Both the position numbers and the translations under genes were made by a program. The notes beneath the pieces were generated by a model that saw only the letters and a list, made by a program, of their open reading frames with translations, had not been told where the DNA came from and ran no database searches. Positions 40,843 through 48,133 of a DNA stretch of 48,133 nucleotides are shown piece after piece. The stretch is from Acidobacteriaceae bacterium (GTDB lineage Bacteria > Acidobacteriota > Terriglobia > Terriglobales > Acidobacteriaceae). How positions within the stretch are numbered: the stretch's first letter is position 1; every line of letters starts with the position of its first letter. The DNA is taken from NCBI GenBank assembly GCA_003162935.1, contig PLUW01000023.1, positions 13,588-61,720 of the forward strand. Reading direction: 5' to 3'.

Positions 40843-43719
40843 TTACCCCAACAGCGACTCCACCACGCTGTAAGCCTCGCCCAAAGCCGAGTCCAGCGCC
40901 GCCGCATCTTTTCCGCCCGCTTCGGCCAGATCTGGACGCCCGCCGCCCTTGCCGCCAACCTTCTGCGCGATGGGCCCGATAACTTTTCCCGCCTGAATAC
41001 GTCCCGTGAGATCTTTGGTGACGCCGACAATCAGCGAGACGTTGCCATCCGAGGCCGAGGCCGACCCCAGCACCACCACGCCCGATCCAAGCTTGTCGCG
41101 CATCTGATCGACCAGCGTGCGCATCTGCGCCCGCTCCAGATTGTCCACGCGATGGGCCAGCACTTTAACTCCCTTAACCTCTTTGATTTTCTCGCCGATG
41201 TTAGCCGTCGACGACGATGCCGATTTCATCCGCGCCTGATCGAGTTCGCGCCCCAGCCGCTTGATCTCCGCGTCTTTCTTCTCGATCTCGGCCTTTAGAG
41301 CTTCTGCGGGCGTTGCCGGACCCTCCTCAGAGGCGGATGCCCCATCCTTGCGCGCTTTTTGCGCAAGGGTGGGTGAAACAAACGCCGACACCACTCCTTC
41401 CAACTCGTGGTCCTGGCGGAAGTGCGCCAGCGATCCCAACCCAGTGATCGCCTCAATACGCCGCACGCCCGACGACACGCTGCCTTCTTTCAATATCTTG
41501 ATCAGCCCAATCTCGCCCGTCGCCCCCGTGTGCGTGCCGCCGCAAAGTTCGGTGGAAAAATCTCCGATCTTAATCACGCGCACCTTGTCGCCATACTTCT
41601 CGCCAAACAGCGCCATCGCGTGATACTCATTGACAGCCACGTCAATCGGAACATTTTCGACAATTTCTACTTTTTCGTTGCGCAGAACTTCCTTGTTGAT
41701 GATGTCTTCAATATCCTGCAACTCCTCGTCGGCGACTCCAGTAAAGTGCGAAAAATCAAACCGCAGATGATTGGGAGCAACGAGCGACCCCGCCTGCTTC
41801 ACATGCTTCCCGAGAACTTCGCGCAGCCCCGCCTGAAGTAGATGCGTAGCCGTGTGATTGCGCATAGTGGATTCACGAATCGCGGCGTCCACCACGGCAT
41901 CGACTTTCTGGCTAACGCGAATTGGCTGCTTGGCTGTGACCTGATGCGCTCGCACTCCCTGCACCGGGTAGTAGCATCCAGTCACTTCGGCGACAACGGT
42001 GTTGTGATCATCAGAGTAAAGCCATCCGCGATCGCCAACCTGGCCGCCGGATTCAGCGTAGAACGGAGTGTGGTCAAAAATGATTTCGCCGGATTCTCCA
42101 GCCTTGAGCTCCTGTGCGCCTTGGCCGTCCTTGATGAGAGCCAGCACTTCGCAGCCATCGGAGCGAGTCTGACGATAGCCTTCGAATTCAGATTTCGGAA
42201 GCTGCTGATAGATAGGGTTGGCCGTCTGCTTCGCCGCGCCTTTCCATGAGGCGCGGGCACGCTCACGCTGCTCCTGCATCGCGTGATCGAAGCCCTGTTG
42301 ATCGAAAGAAATCCCTAGATCACGGCAGAAATCGATTATGAAGTCGAGGGGCAAACCATAAGTGTCGTAAAGCTTGAACGCGTGATCTCCCGGATAGGTC
42401 AAGGGGAGGCCTTGAGCCTTGATCATATCCAAGGTCCAGTTCTGCCCCGCGTTCGGCGCTCTGACGCCCGGGGCATTCATGAACTGACGCATGGCACCGT
42501 CCTCTAAGCGCTCGAATCCAATGTCCAGGGCGTGAGCAAACCGCGTTTCCTCCACCAGTACCGCCTTCGACACCCGGTCCGCCGACTCTTTCAACTCCGG
42601 GTAGGCATCCTGCATCAAGTCACGCACAGCAAACACCATTTCGTGCAGGAACGGATTTTCTTGTCCAAGCAATCGGCCGTGGGTGATGGCGCGACGAATG
42701 ATCTTCCGCAGCACGTATCCGCGTCCTTCATTCGATGGAGTTACTCCATCCGATATTAGAAAAGTTGCTGCACGGGAGTGGTCGGCAATCACGCGCAGGG
42801 AAGCTGCCGACTTAGAGCCTGCCGAGCTTTGCTCGGCTTGGACGGGCGAGGCGCTCGTCCCCGCACGGGCAGTGGCGCTTCCCGTCAACTCCGCCGCCCG
42901 CTTGATCAACGGAGTAAACAAATCTGTCTCGTAATTCGAAATCACCCCCTGCAGCACGGACGCCACGCGTTCCAATCCCATTCCCGTATCGATCGATGGT
43001 TTAGGCAGTAACTTGGTCACACCAGCCTGGCGATCGTATTGCATAAAAACCAGATTCCAGATCTCCACATAACGACCGCATTCACATCCGAACTCGCAGT
43101 CTGTGTGTCCTTGGTCGCTGGCCGCCACACCCATGTCGTAGTGAATCTCGCTACAGGGACCGCAGGGGCCGGTGTCGCCCATTTGCCAGAAGTTGTCCTT
43201 CCTACTCCCAGGGAAAATGCGCTCCTGGGGAACTCCTGCATCAAGCCAATATTGCTCCGCCTCACGGTCGCGCTCAACGTCGAAACCTAGCTCCCGGGAG
43301 GCCGCTGCTTTGTCGGCGTCATCAAAGATCGTTACGTAAAGCTTCCCCTTATCAATCCCAAACCACTCCGGCGAAGTAATCAGCTCCCAGGCGTACGCAA
43401 CCGCGTCTTTCTTGAAGTAATCGCCAAACGAAAAATTTCCCAGCATCTCAAAAAACGTGTGGTGACGATTGGTGAAGCCCACGTTTTCGAGATCGTTGTG
43501 CTTCCCTCCTGCACGCACGCATTTCTGCGAGGTCGTCGCCCGCGCGTAGTCGCGCTTTTCGAGGCCCAGGAAAACGTCCTTGAACTGATTCATCCCGGCG
43601 TTGGTAAAGAGCAGCGTCGGATCATTGGCCGGAACCAGCGACGAGGAGTGCACCTCGCGGTGTCCCTTCTGAATAAAGAAGTCGAGAAACTTGCGGCGAA
43701 TTTGGGAGCCTGTAAGCAT
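40843..43719 (-). CDS. alaS: Alanine-tRNA ligase, enlarged by in-frame repeats
   Basis: Charges tRNA-Ala. The catalytic core ([33 protein letters not shown], then [19 protein letters not shown]), editing domain with zinc ligands HTATHLLQ and [11 protein letters not shown], and C-Ala domain ending in [12 protein letters not shown] are all present, so it should be functional. It is 958 residues against 876 in E. coli AlaS. At least two extra segments coincide with palindromic repeats (42821-42860 and 41341-41373). ATG 43719 matches the family N terminus; a TTG at 43737 is in frame. Confidence 0.97.
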   Translation of the reverse strand: MLTGSQIRRKFLDFFIQKGHREVHSSSLVPANDPTLLFTNAGMNQFKDVFLGLEKRDYARATTSQKCVRAGGKHNDLENVGFTNRHHTFFEMLGNFSFGDYFKKDAVAYAWELITSPEWFGIDKGKLYVTIFDDADKAAASRELGFDVERDREAEQYWLDAGVPQERIFPGSRKDNFWQMGDTGPCGPCSEIHYDMGVAASDQGHTDCEFGCECGRYVEIWNLVFMQYDRQAGVTKLLPKPSIDTGMGLERVASVLQGVISNYETDLFTPLIKRAAELTGSATARAGTSASPVQAEQSSAGSKSAASLRVIADHSRAATFLISDGVTPSNEGRGYVLRKIIRRAITHGRLLGQENPFLHEMVFAVRDLMQDAYPELKESADRVSKAVLVEETRFAHALDIGFERLEDGAMRQFMNAPGVRAPNAGQNWTLDMIKAQGLPLTYPGDHAFKLYDTYGLPLDFIIDFCRDLGISFDQQGFDHAMQEQRERARASWKGAAKQTANPIYQQLPKSEFEGYRQTRSDGCEVLALIKDGQGAQELKAGESGEIIFDHTPFYAESGGQVGDRGWLYSDDHNTVVAEVTGCYYPVQGVRAHQVTAKQPIRVSQKVDAVVDAAIRESTMRNHTATHLLQAGLREVLGKHVKQAGSLVAPNHLRFDFSHFTGVADEELQDIEDIINKEVLRNEKVEIVENVPIDVAVNEYHAMALFGEKYGDKVRVIKIGDFSTELCGGTHTGATGEIGLIKILKEGSVSSGVRRIEAITGLGSLAHFRQDHELEGVVSAFVSPTLAQKARKDGASASEEGPATPAEALKAEIEKKDAEIKRLGRELDQARMKSASSSTANIGEKIKEVKGVKVLAHRVDNLERAQMRTLVDQMRDKLGSGVVVLGSASASDGNVSLIVGVTKDLTGRIQAGKVIGPIAQKVGGKGGGRPDLAEAGGKDAAALDSALGEAYSVVESLLG
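41341..41373. repeat. Palindromic repeat inside alaS, C-Ala linker
   Basis: CCCATCCTTGCGC (41341-41353) and GCGCAAGGGTGGG (41361-41373) form a 13-bp stem with one G-T pair around a T-rich loop. It encodes part of the segment [19 protein letters not shown], absent from typical AlaS. Confidence 0.8.
42821..42860. repeat. Double palindromic repeat inside alaS, catalytic domain
   Basis: Two adjacent hairpins: GCCGAGC-TTT-GCTCGGC (42821-42837) and GGACGGGCG/CGCTCGTCC (42840-42860). They encode part of [19 protein letters not shown], an insertion just before the SLRVIADH motif. The second hairpin resembles the intergenic palindromes at 15003 and 43883. Confidence 0.8.
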
Positions 43720-43882
43720 GGGGGCTTGATTGGTCAAGATTAAATTCTAAACGATAAACCACAACGAGAAACAAGGCCCGGCTTGGCCGCTTCGGCGGGG
43801 GACGTTCGAAAGGCAAGCGGACGGTCCGCGGAAAGACCGCAGACCAAGGAATCCGCCTGCATGCGAGGCGAGCGATACAGCA

Positions 43883-43904
43883 GGACGGGCGGAGACGCCC
43901 GTCC
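43883..43904. repeat. Perfect 9-bp palindromic repeat (GGACGGGCG)
   Basis: GGACGGGCG, GAGA, CGCCCGTCC: a perfect 9-bp stem with a tetraloop, between alaS and the LEA-like gene. No T-tract follows on either strand, so it is a repeat rather than a terminator. Confidence 0.85.
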
Positions 43905-43922
43905 CTCCATTAACCTAACTAG

Positions 43923-44342
43923 CTACTTCACCGCGTCGTCGGTCTTCTCGGCGCCCGTCTTTACTCCGTGGCCGACTGCCTTGGTGCCTTTCTTCACGCC
44001 CTTGCCGGTATCCTTGGCAGCGGTCTTGGTGGCATCGCCGGTCTTGTCGGCGGCCTTTTCGGTGGCGTCGCCGGTTTTCACGGCCGCTTTCTTCGTGACG
44101 TGCGCCGTCTTCACGGCGGCGGTCTTGGTGGCGTGTCCAGTGTCCTTGGCAGCGGTTTCCGTCGCGTCGCCGGTCTTCACGGCGGCCTTCTTGGTGGCAT
44201 GCCCCGTCTTCACAGCGGCCTTTTTCGTCGCGCTGCCCGTGTCGTCGGCGGCCTTCTTCATGTCGTCCCCGGCCTGGCCGTAGGAGACCGCAGTCAGAGC
44301 CAGCAGCGCGGTTGCGATCGTCAAACAGAACTTCGTCTTCAT
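43923..44342 (-). CDS. Exported LEA-like protein with 11-residue repeats
   Basis: 139 residues: signal peptide (KTKFCLTIATALLALTAVSYG), then about nine consecutive 11-residue repeats of the type GHATKKAAVKT / GDATEKAADKT, Ala-, Lys- and Thr-rich and without hydrophobic core residues. This is the hallmark of group 3 LEA-type proteins, which fold as amphipathic helices on drying and protect membranes or proteins. GGAGG four bases before the ATG supports the start. Role in desiccation is inference from composition. An imperfect inverted-repeat element lies upstream. Confidence 0.85.
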   Translation of the reverse strand: MKTKFCLTIATALLALTAVSYGQAGDDMKKAADDTGSATKKAAVKTGHATKKAAVKTGDATETAAKDTGHATKTAAVKTAHVTKKAAVKTGDATEKAADKTGDATKTAAKDTGKGVKKGTKAVGHGVKTGAEKTDDAVK

Positions 44343-44426
44343 AGTTCCTCCAAGGGAATTGCAGATATTTTCGTTAGTGCAAAGTTTTATCAGAGTAGGT
44401 AGGCAGGCGCAATAGCGAAGCAGCGC

Positions 44427-44533
44427 CAGGTGTCAAAGTCTCAACCCTTCACAGCTTCAAAGAACCGGCGAAATCGACGCGACCGGTACCGCGTCGTCGT
44501 TGAAATTTTGAAACCCTGAAACTTTGAAACCTG
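44427..44533. repeat. Interspersed repeat with imperfect 25-bp inverted ends
   Basis: Arms 44427-44451 and 44509-44533 are inverted copies with about five or six mismatches; the clearest block is TCAAAGT/ACTTTGA. Placed immediately after the recX stop. Confidence 0.6.
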
Positions 44534-44535
44534 CT

Positions 44536-45072
44536 TTACGTTTCATTCTCCAGTTCGCTAAGCGTCTCTTCGTCTACGTCCCATTTTTTCAGGATCGTAA
44601 AGATGGTCTTCGATCCAAACCCCGCGCGCATCAATTGGCGGAAGATGCGAGCCGTCTGCTTCTGATCCCTGTCCTTGGGCTTCTGCAGCCGTTTGCGGCG
44701 TAGATAGGCGCGCGCGAGATTTTCTTCTTTCACATCGTCGTAAACGGAAGAAACCGCCTTCTCGATGACTTCACCGTGCACTCCCTTGGCTTTGAGGTCG
44801 TTGACGACGCGCATGCGCCCGAATTTTTCGTTGTCGCGCCGATAGGACGAAAAAGCCGTCGCGTACTTCGCGTCGTTCAGATAGCCCTGATCTTTCAGGC
44901 GGACGACAATCAACTCCACCAGCGTCTTGCCGAACTCCGTATCGGCTTCGACGCGATTACGCAGCAGGCGCTTCAACTCCGCAACCGACCGCATGCGGCG
45001 CGCCAGGGCGCCAACGGCGTACTCGTAAAGCTCCGCTTCGGTAAAGAGTTTTCTGGGACGGCCAAACGCCAT
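44536..45072 (-). CDS. recX: Regulatory protein RecX
   Basis: 178 residues of the RecX family, which modulates RecA filaments. Tandem three-helix repeats are visible: YAVGALARRMRSVAELKRLL, DQGYLNDAKYATAFSSYRRD, RMRVVNDLKAKGVHGEVIEK, and a final helical repeat (FRQLMRAGFGSKTIFTILKK). recA is not in the window. The ATG at 45072 has no clear Shine-Dalgarno. It is followed by repeat DNA. Confidence 0.92.
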   Translation of the reverse strand: MAFGRPRKLFTEAELYEYAVGALARRMRSVAELKRLLRNRVEADTEFGKTLVELIVVRLKDQGYLNDAKYATAFSSYRRDNEKFGRMRVVNDLKAKGVHGEVIEKAVSSVYDDVKEENLARAYLRRKRLQKPKDRDQKQTARIFRQLMRAGFGSKTIFTILKKWDVDEETLSELENET

Positions 45073-45130
45073 GCTTACACGATAGCGCGAGAAAGGGCTC
45101 GTGGGTTAGCGCGGGGCGCCCGGCGCAATT

Positions 45131-45721
45131 TTATTTCGCCGGCGCGGAACTCGGGAACCCTGGCGCGGGCGGTATCGGAGACACAAGCGGCACAGTTGTC
45201 GTCGCCGCATTCGCTCCGACGGGCGCGACCAGCTCCGCTTTTGCTGCAGGCGGCAGCTTGTCGGCATTCGCCAGCAGCAGCGCCATCTGCCACATCTGCG
45301 TCTCCGAAAGGGTTTTGCTGAAGCCGGGCATACCGGTCAGTCGAATGCCGTTGAAGATCTTCCAGTAGGTCTCGCCCGGCTCGTCGTCGGTCACACCCTT
45401 TCCCTGGAATAGCTGCGGCGGCCGCGGATACATTCCCGTCGCGATTGCCGTCTTCGGCGACAACGGCAAGCCGTGGCAAACTCCGCAATGCTGCTTGTAC
45501 AGTTCCGCCCCGGCCACGTAGTTGGTTTCGGTCGGCTGGATCGGAACGTTCTTCGGCATGTCTTTCGCAATGCGCGCATTCAAAGCCTTGTGCGCGAAGT
45601 AATTCTCGAACGGCATATCCGAATCGGTCGTGGCCACGGGCGCCGCGCCGCCCGTGAAATACAAATAAGCGCCGAAGGGCACGATGAGAAGTCCGAGTAT
45701 CAGTCCGCCGATGAATTTCAC
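45131..45721 (-). CDS. Membrane-anchored c-type cytochrome
   Basis: 196 residues with an N-terminal membrane anchor (FIGGLILGLLIVPFGAYLYF), then a periplasmic domain with heme motif CGVCH in YKQHCGVCHGLPLSP and a probable distal Met in GIRLTGMPGFSKTL; the C terminus is Ala/Pro-rich. A single-heme electron carrier, likely tied to respiration. GTG at 45721 with AGGA eight bases upstream is my start; a GTG at 45760 is also in frame. Confidence 0.88.
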   Translation of the reverse strand: MKFIGGLILGLLIVPFGAYLYFTGGAAPVATTDSDMPFENYFAHKALNARIAKDMPKNVPIQPTETNYVAGAELYKQHCGVCHGLPLSPKTAIATGMYPRPPQLFQGKGVTDDEPGETYWKIFNGIRLTGMPGFSKTLSETQMWQMALLLANADKLPPAAKAELVAPVGANAATTTVPLVSPIPPAPGFPSSAPAK

Positions 45722-45952
45722 TGGCTTGTTCCTGCCTTTCTGAATTTCATACTTTACCACTGCGACCTAGCGTCGAAGCCAGTTTAATTGACATCCGATT
45801 TCCGGTAGCTCGGGCGGCGAGATGGGCAGGCCCTCCGAGACGGCTCTAAGCGCCCTCACAGGCCGCCTTCATCTGCCCCGCCACAGCCGCCAACGTTGTT
45901 ACAATCAAGCAGCAGTCTCCCCTCCGTTCACGTGGGCTTCTGAGCAGTGCAC

Positions 45953-48046
45953 ATGCAGAAATTTGACGAACATTTCGACGTTGTCGTGGTCGGAGCCGGT
46001 CATGCCGGATGCGAAGCCGCCATGGCATCCGCTCGCCTGGGCCTGAAGACGGCGCTCTTCACGTTGAATGTCGACCTGATCGCCCAAATGTCGTGCAACC
46101 CCGCCATTGGCGGCATCGCCAAGGGCCATCTCGTCCGCGAAGTCGACGCGCTCGGCGGCATCATGGGCGAAATCACCGACGCCGTCGGAATCCAATTTCG
46201 CCTGCTCAACACTTCCCGCGGCCCCGCCGTCTGGTCGCCCCGCGCCCAGTGCGACAAGCAAGCCTATCGCCTGAAGATGCGCGAGGTCCTCGAATCGCAG
46301 CCGAACCTCAGCATCAAGCAGGCCGAGGTGGCGGATGTGATCATGGAGCAGTTGCCAGCCGCCAGCTGTCACCTGCCAGTTACACCTGGCGCGACTGACA
46401 ACTGGCAACCGGCAACTGGCAACCGTATCACCGGCATCCTCCTCCGCGACGGCCGTCGCGTCTCCGCCGAAGCCGTCATCGTCACCACCGGAACCTTTCT
46501 CAACGGCCTCATTCATTGCGGCGAACAGCAGTATCCGGCCGGACGCTCGGGAGAACCCGCCGCCATTCTGCTCGGCGAAGCGCTCAAGAACCTCGGCCTG
46601 CGCGGATGCCGCCTCAAAACCGGCACGCCTCCACGCCTCGACGGCCGTACCATCGACTGGTCGCGCTTCGAGCGCCAGCCCGGCGATGTCGATCCCACGC
46701 CCTTTAGTTTCCGCACCCGCCGCGTCGCCCATCACGACTCGCAGGTGCCGTGCTACATCGCGTTCACCACCGAAGAAACGCATCGCATCATTCGCGAGAA
46801 CGTGCATCGCTCGCCCATGTATAGTGGGCAAATTCAATCGACCGGCCCGCGCTATTGTCCATCGATTGAAGACAAAATCGTCAAGTTCCCCGACAAACTT
46901 ACGCATCAGCTGTTTCTGGAGCCCGAGGGCCTCAACACCCACGAAATCTACGTCAACGGCATGAGCACCTCGCTGCCAATCGACGTGCAACTCGCGATTC
47001 TCAAGTCCATCCCCGGACTCGAAAACGCCGAGATGATGCGTCCCGGCTACGCCATCGAATACGACTCCATCGATCCCACCGAACTGAAGCGCACGCTGGA
47101 AACGAAAAAAGTCGTCGGCTTGTTCCTCGGCGGACAGATTAATGGCACGTCAGGCTACGAAGAAGCGGCGTGCCAGGGACTCATGGCGGGCATCAACGCC
47201 GCGCTGAAAGTTAAGCAAGAACCTCCGCTGATTCTCGACCGCACCGAAGCCTACACCGCCATCCTGATCGACGACCTGATCTCAAAAGGCACCAACGAGC
47301 CATATCGCATGTTCACCTCGCGCGCCGAATTCCGCCTGCACCTGCGCATCGACAATGCCGATCGCCGCCTAACTCCGCATGGCCGCCGCGTGGGCCTGAT
47401 CTCGGATGAAGCCTGGAACGAGTTTGAAGCGAAGCAGGCCAGGCTGGAAGAAGTAAAGCAAATCCTCGACAAAACCAAACTCACCGCAGCCATCGCGGAA
47501 CTCGTGCTGGAACCGGCAAGCGTGGTGACGGGAATCCGCCCCGTCGAAGTCGATCCGAGCTCGACTGCTGTCGCTGGCAGCGCGACGGATCTGTCCTCAG
47601 CAATCGGTCAGCCTTTGTCGCAACTGCTGAAGCGCCCCGAAATCGTCATCGAGCAACTAGCGCCCATTCTGCAAAATATCGTGCCCAGCTTTTTCGAAAG
47701 AACTTCCTCTGTGCCCCCCGTGTACCCTGTGGTAAAGATTTCCTCCGAAGTCCGCAACGAGCTCAAGTCCATCGAAACGGAAATCAAATACGCCGGCTAT
47801 CTCGACCAGCAACAGCGCGCCATCGATCGCCTGAAAAAGGCCGAATTGCGCCGCATTCCTGACTGGTTCGACTACCGTGCCGTCAGTGGTCTATCGCGCG
47901 AGATGCAGGAGACACTCGGCAAAGTCGTCCCCCAGACGATCGGCCAAGCCTCGCGAATCCCCGGCGTAACGCCAGCCGCCGTTTCACTAATTAACGTCTA
48001 TATTGAAATCCAGGCTCGGCGCCGCGACCAAGCCGCGGCGTTGTAG
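45953..48046 (+). CDS. mnmG: tRNA uridine-5-carboxymethylaminomethyl modification enzyme, with in-frame repeats
   Basis: MnmG (GidA) acts with MnmE to modify U34 of tRNAs using FAD. Motifs are the FAD loop [69 protein letters not shown] and the C-terminal [17 protein letters not shown]. At 697 residues it is much longer than E. coli MnmG (629). Two extra segments coincide with repeat DNA at 46351-46424 and 47706-47737. ATG at 45953 is preferred over GTG at 45947. mnmE and rsmG are not in the window. Confidence 0.97.
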   Translation: MQKFDEHFDVVVVGAGHAGCEAAMASARLGLKTALFTLNVDLIAQMSCNPAIGGIAKGHLVREVDALGGIMGEITDAVGIQFRLLNTSRGPAVWSPRAQCDKQAYRLKMREVLESQPNLSIKQAEVADVIMEQLPAASCHLPVTPGATDNWQPATGNRITGILLRDGRRVSAEAVIVTTGTFLNGLIHCGEQQYPAGRSGEPAAILLGEALKNLGLRGCRLKTGTPPRLDGRTIDWSRFERQPGDVDPTPFSFRTRRVAHHDSQVPCYIAFTTEETHRIIRENVHRSPMYSGQIQSTGPRYCPSIEDKIVKFPDKLTHQLFLEPEGLNTHEIYVNGMSTSLPIDVQLAILKSIPGLENAEMMRPGYAIEYDSIDPTELKRTLETKKVVGLFLGGQINGTSGYEEAACQGLMAGINAALKVKQEPPLILDRTEAYTAILIDDLISKGTNEPYRMFTSRAEFRLHLRIDNADRRLTPHGRRVGLISDEAWNEFEAKQARLEEVKQILDKTKLTAAIAELVLEPASVVTGIRPVEVDPSSTAVAGSATDLSSAIGQPLSQLLKRPEIVIEQLAPILQNIVPSFFERTSSVPPVYPVVKISSEVRNELKSIETEIKYAGYLDQQQRAIDRLKKAELRRIPDWFDYRAVSGLSREMQETLGKVVPQTIGQASRIPGVTPAAVSLINVYIEIQARRRDQAAAL
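46351..46424. repeat. CTGGCAAC-type repeat inserted in mnmG
   Basis: GTTGCCAG (46351-46358) is complementary to CTGGCAAC (46402-46409), followed by a direct copy of CTGGCAACCG at 46416. Encodes a segment ([23 protein letters not shown]) absent from E. coli MnmG at this place. Confidence 0.75.
47706..47737 (+). repeat. CCGTGTACCCTGTGG-word repeat inserted in mnmG
   Basis: Contains GTGTACCCTGTGGT (47720-47733), identical to 31485-31498 in the MITE-like intergenic element. Encodes [11 protein letters not shown], an unusual segment in this region of MnmG. Confidence 0.75.
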
Positions 48047-48103
48047 AGCTCGTGTGGTGCGCGGCCGTCGCCGGATCGTTGCTGCCCCAGCATCCACAGT
48101 CGT

Positions 48104-48133
48104 TCAGCGCGCGACCGCCTTCTCCAACGCCGC
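48104..48133 (-). CDS. Possible C-terminal end of a CDS running off the window
   Basis: On the minus strand the last 30 bases read AALEKAVAR then stop, compatible with the end of a gene lying beyond the window. Too short to identify. The 57 bp between it and mnmG hold nothing recognisable. Confidence 0.25.
   Translation of the reverse strand, partial: AALEKAVAR

Noticed and set aside
43883-43904. Perfect hairpin considered as terminator of the LEA-like gene
   Set aside because: No T-tract on either strand, and the sequence matches other GGACGGG palindromes, so it is listed as a repeat.
1-48133. CRISPR arrays, prophage genes, toxin-antitoxin pairs, restriction or other defence systems
   Set aside because: No regularly spaced repeats, no cas-like, phage structural, toxin or restriction motifs were recognised in any credible coding region.

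Overview
The window is ordinary chromosomal DNA of a GC-rich, Gram-negative soil bacterium, most likely an uncultured Acidobacteriota (Terriglobia, Koribacter/Sulfotelmatobacter-like). I infer this from the gene content (stand-alone purS, a SYLF protein, a proline-rich TonB-family protein, several lineage-type hypothetical proteins) and from the many short interspersed repeats built from words such as CAGGTCTCAGG, CCTCTGTGG and CTGGCAACTGG. No rRNA, tRNA, prophage, transposase or CRISPR array was recognised.

Layout. 1-5.1 kb: purD (+); a HIT hydrolase, an RlpA-like lipoprotein and a small protein (all -); an NTF2-like lipoprotein, mutY and a thioredoxin-fold protein (+). 5.3-7.6 kb: a 750-residue soluble protein with a divergent class III nucleotide cyclase domain. 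7.6-10.8 kb: a TonB-family protein (-), a small secreted protein and a SYLF protein (+). 10.9-15 kb: trpD (+) converging on an rlmB/M1-like peptidase/DinB set (-). 15-21.9 kb: thiolase and a LytTR response regulator (+), an FNR-like regulator and a GAF-GAF-sigma54 activator (-), then an XRE regulator with a degenerate S24-like domain. 21.9-24 kb: small and membrane proteins of unknown role. 24.1-28 kb: purS, glmS, a secreted protein with a 60-bp internal duplication, and a cytochrome c. 28-30.9 kb: ilvC-ilvD (-) with a readable promoter, a palindromic operator candidate and a terminator-like hairpin directly before ilvD. 31-36.2 kb: zinc-ribbon protein, Nudix, TetR, cupin, GT-C glycosyltransferase, UbiX. 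36.4-39.8 kb: ChaN-domain protein, Rieske oxygenase, STAS-like protein. 39.8-48 kb: class 3 lipase, alaS, an LEA-like 11-mer repeat protein, recX, cytochrome c and mnmG.

The most interesting feature is the repeats. Palindromic or word-type short repeats fill many intergenic gaps (15.0, 29.7, 31.4, 33.5, 35.5, 36.3, 38.1, 39.4, 40.8, 43.9 and 44.5 kb). Members of the same kinds also sit in frame inside two housekeeping genes: two in alaS (958 residues) and at least two in mnmG (697 residues), both much longer than E. coli AlaS (876) and MnmG (629). This resembles the Rickettsia palindromic elements, which also insert in frame into essential genes. Other leads are the cyclase-like protein, an FNR-type cysteine sensor joined to a CRP-type DNA reading helix, an SD-led 39-residue peptide next to a regulator gene, and a ChaN/UbiX/Rieske neighbourhood. 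Functions are inferred from sequence patterns; no database search was run.
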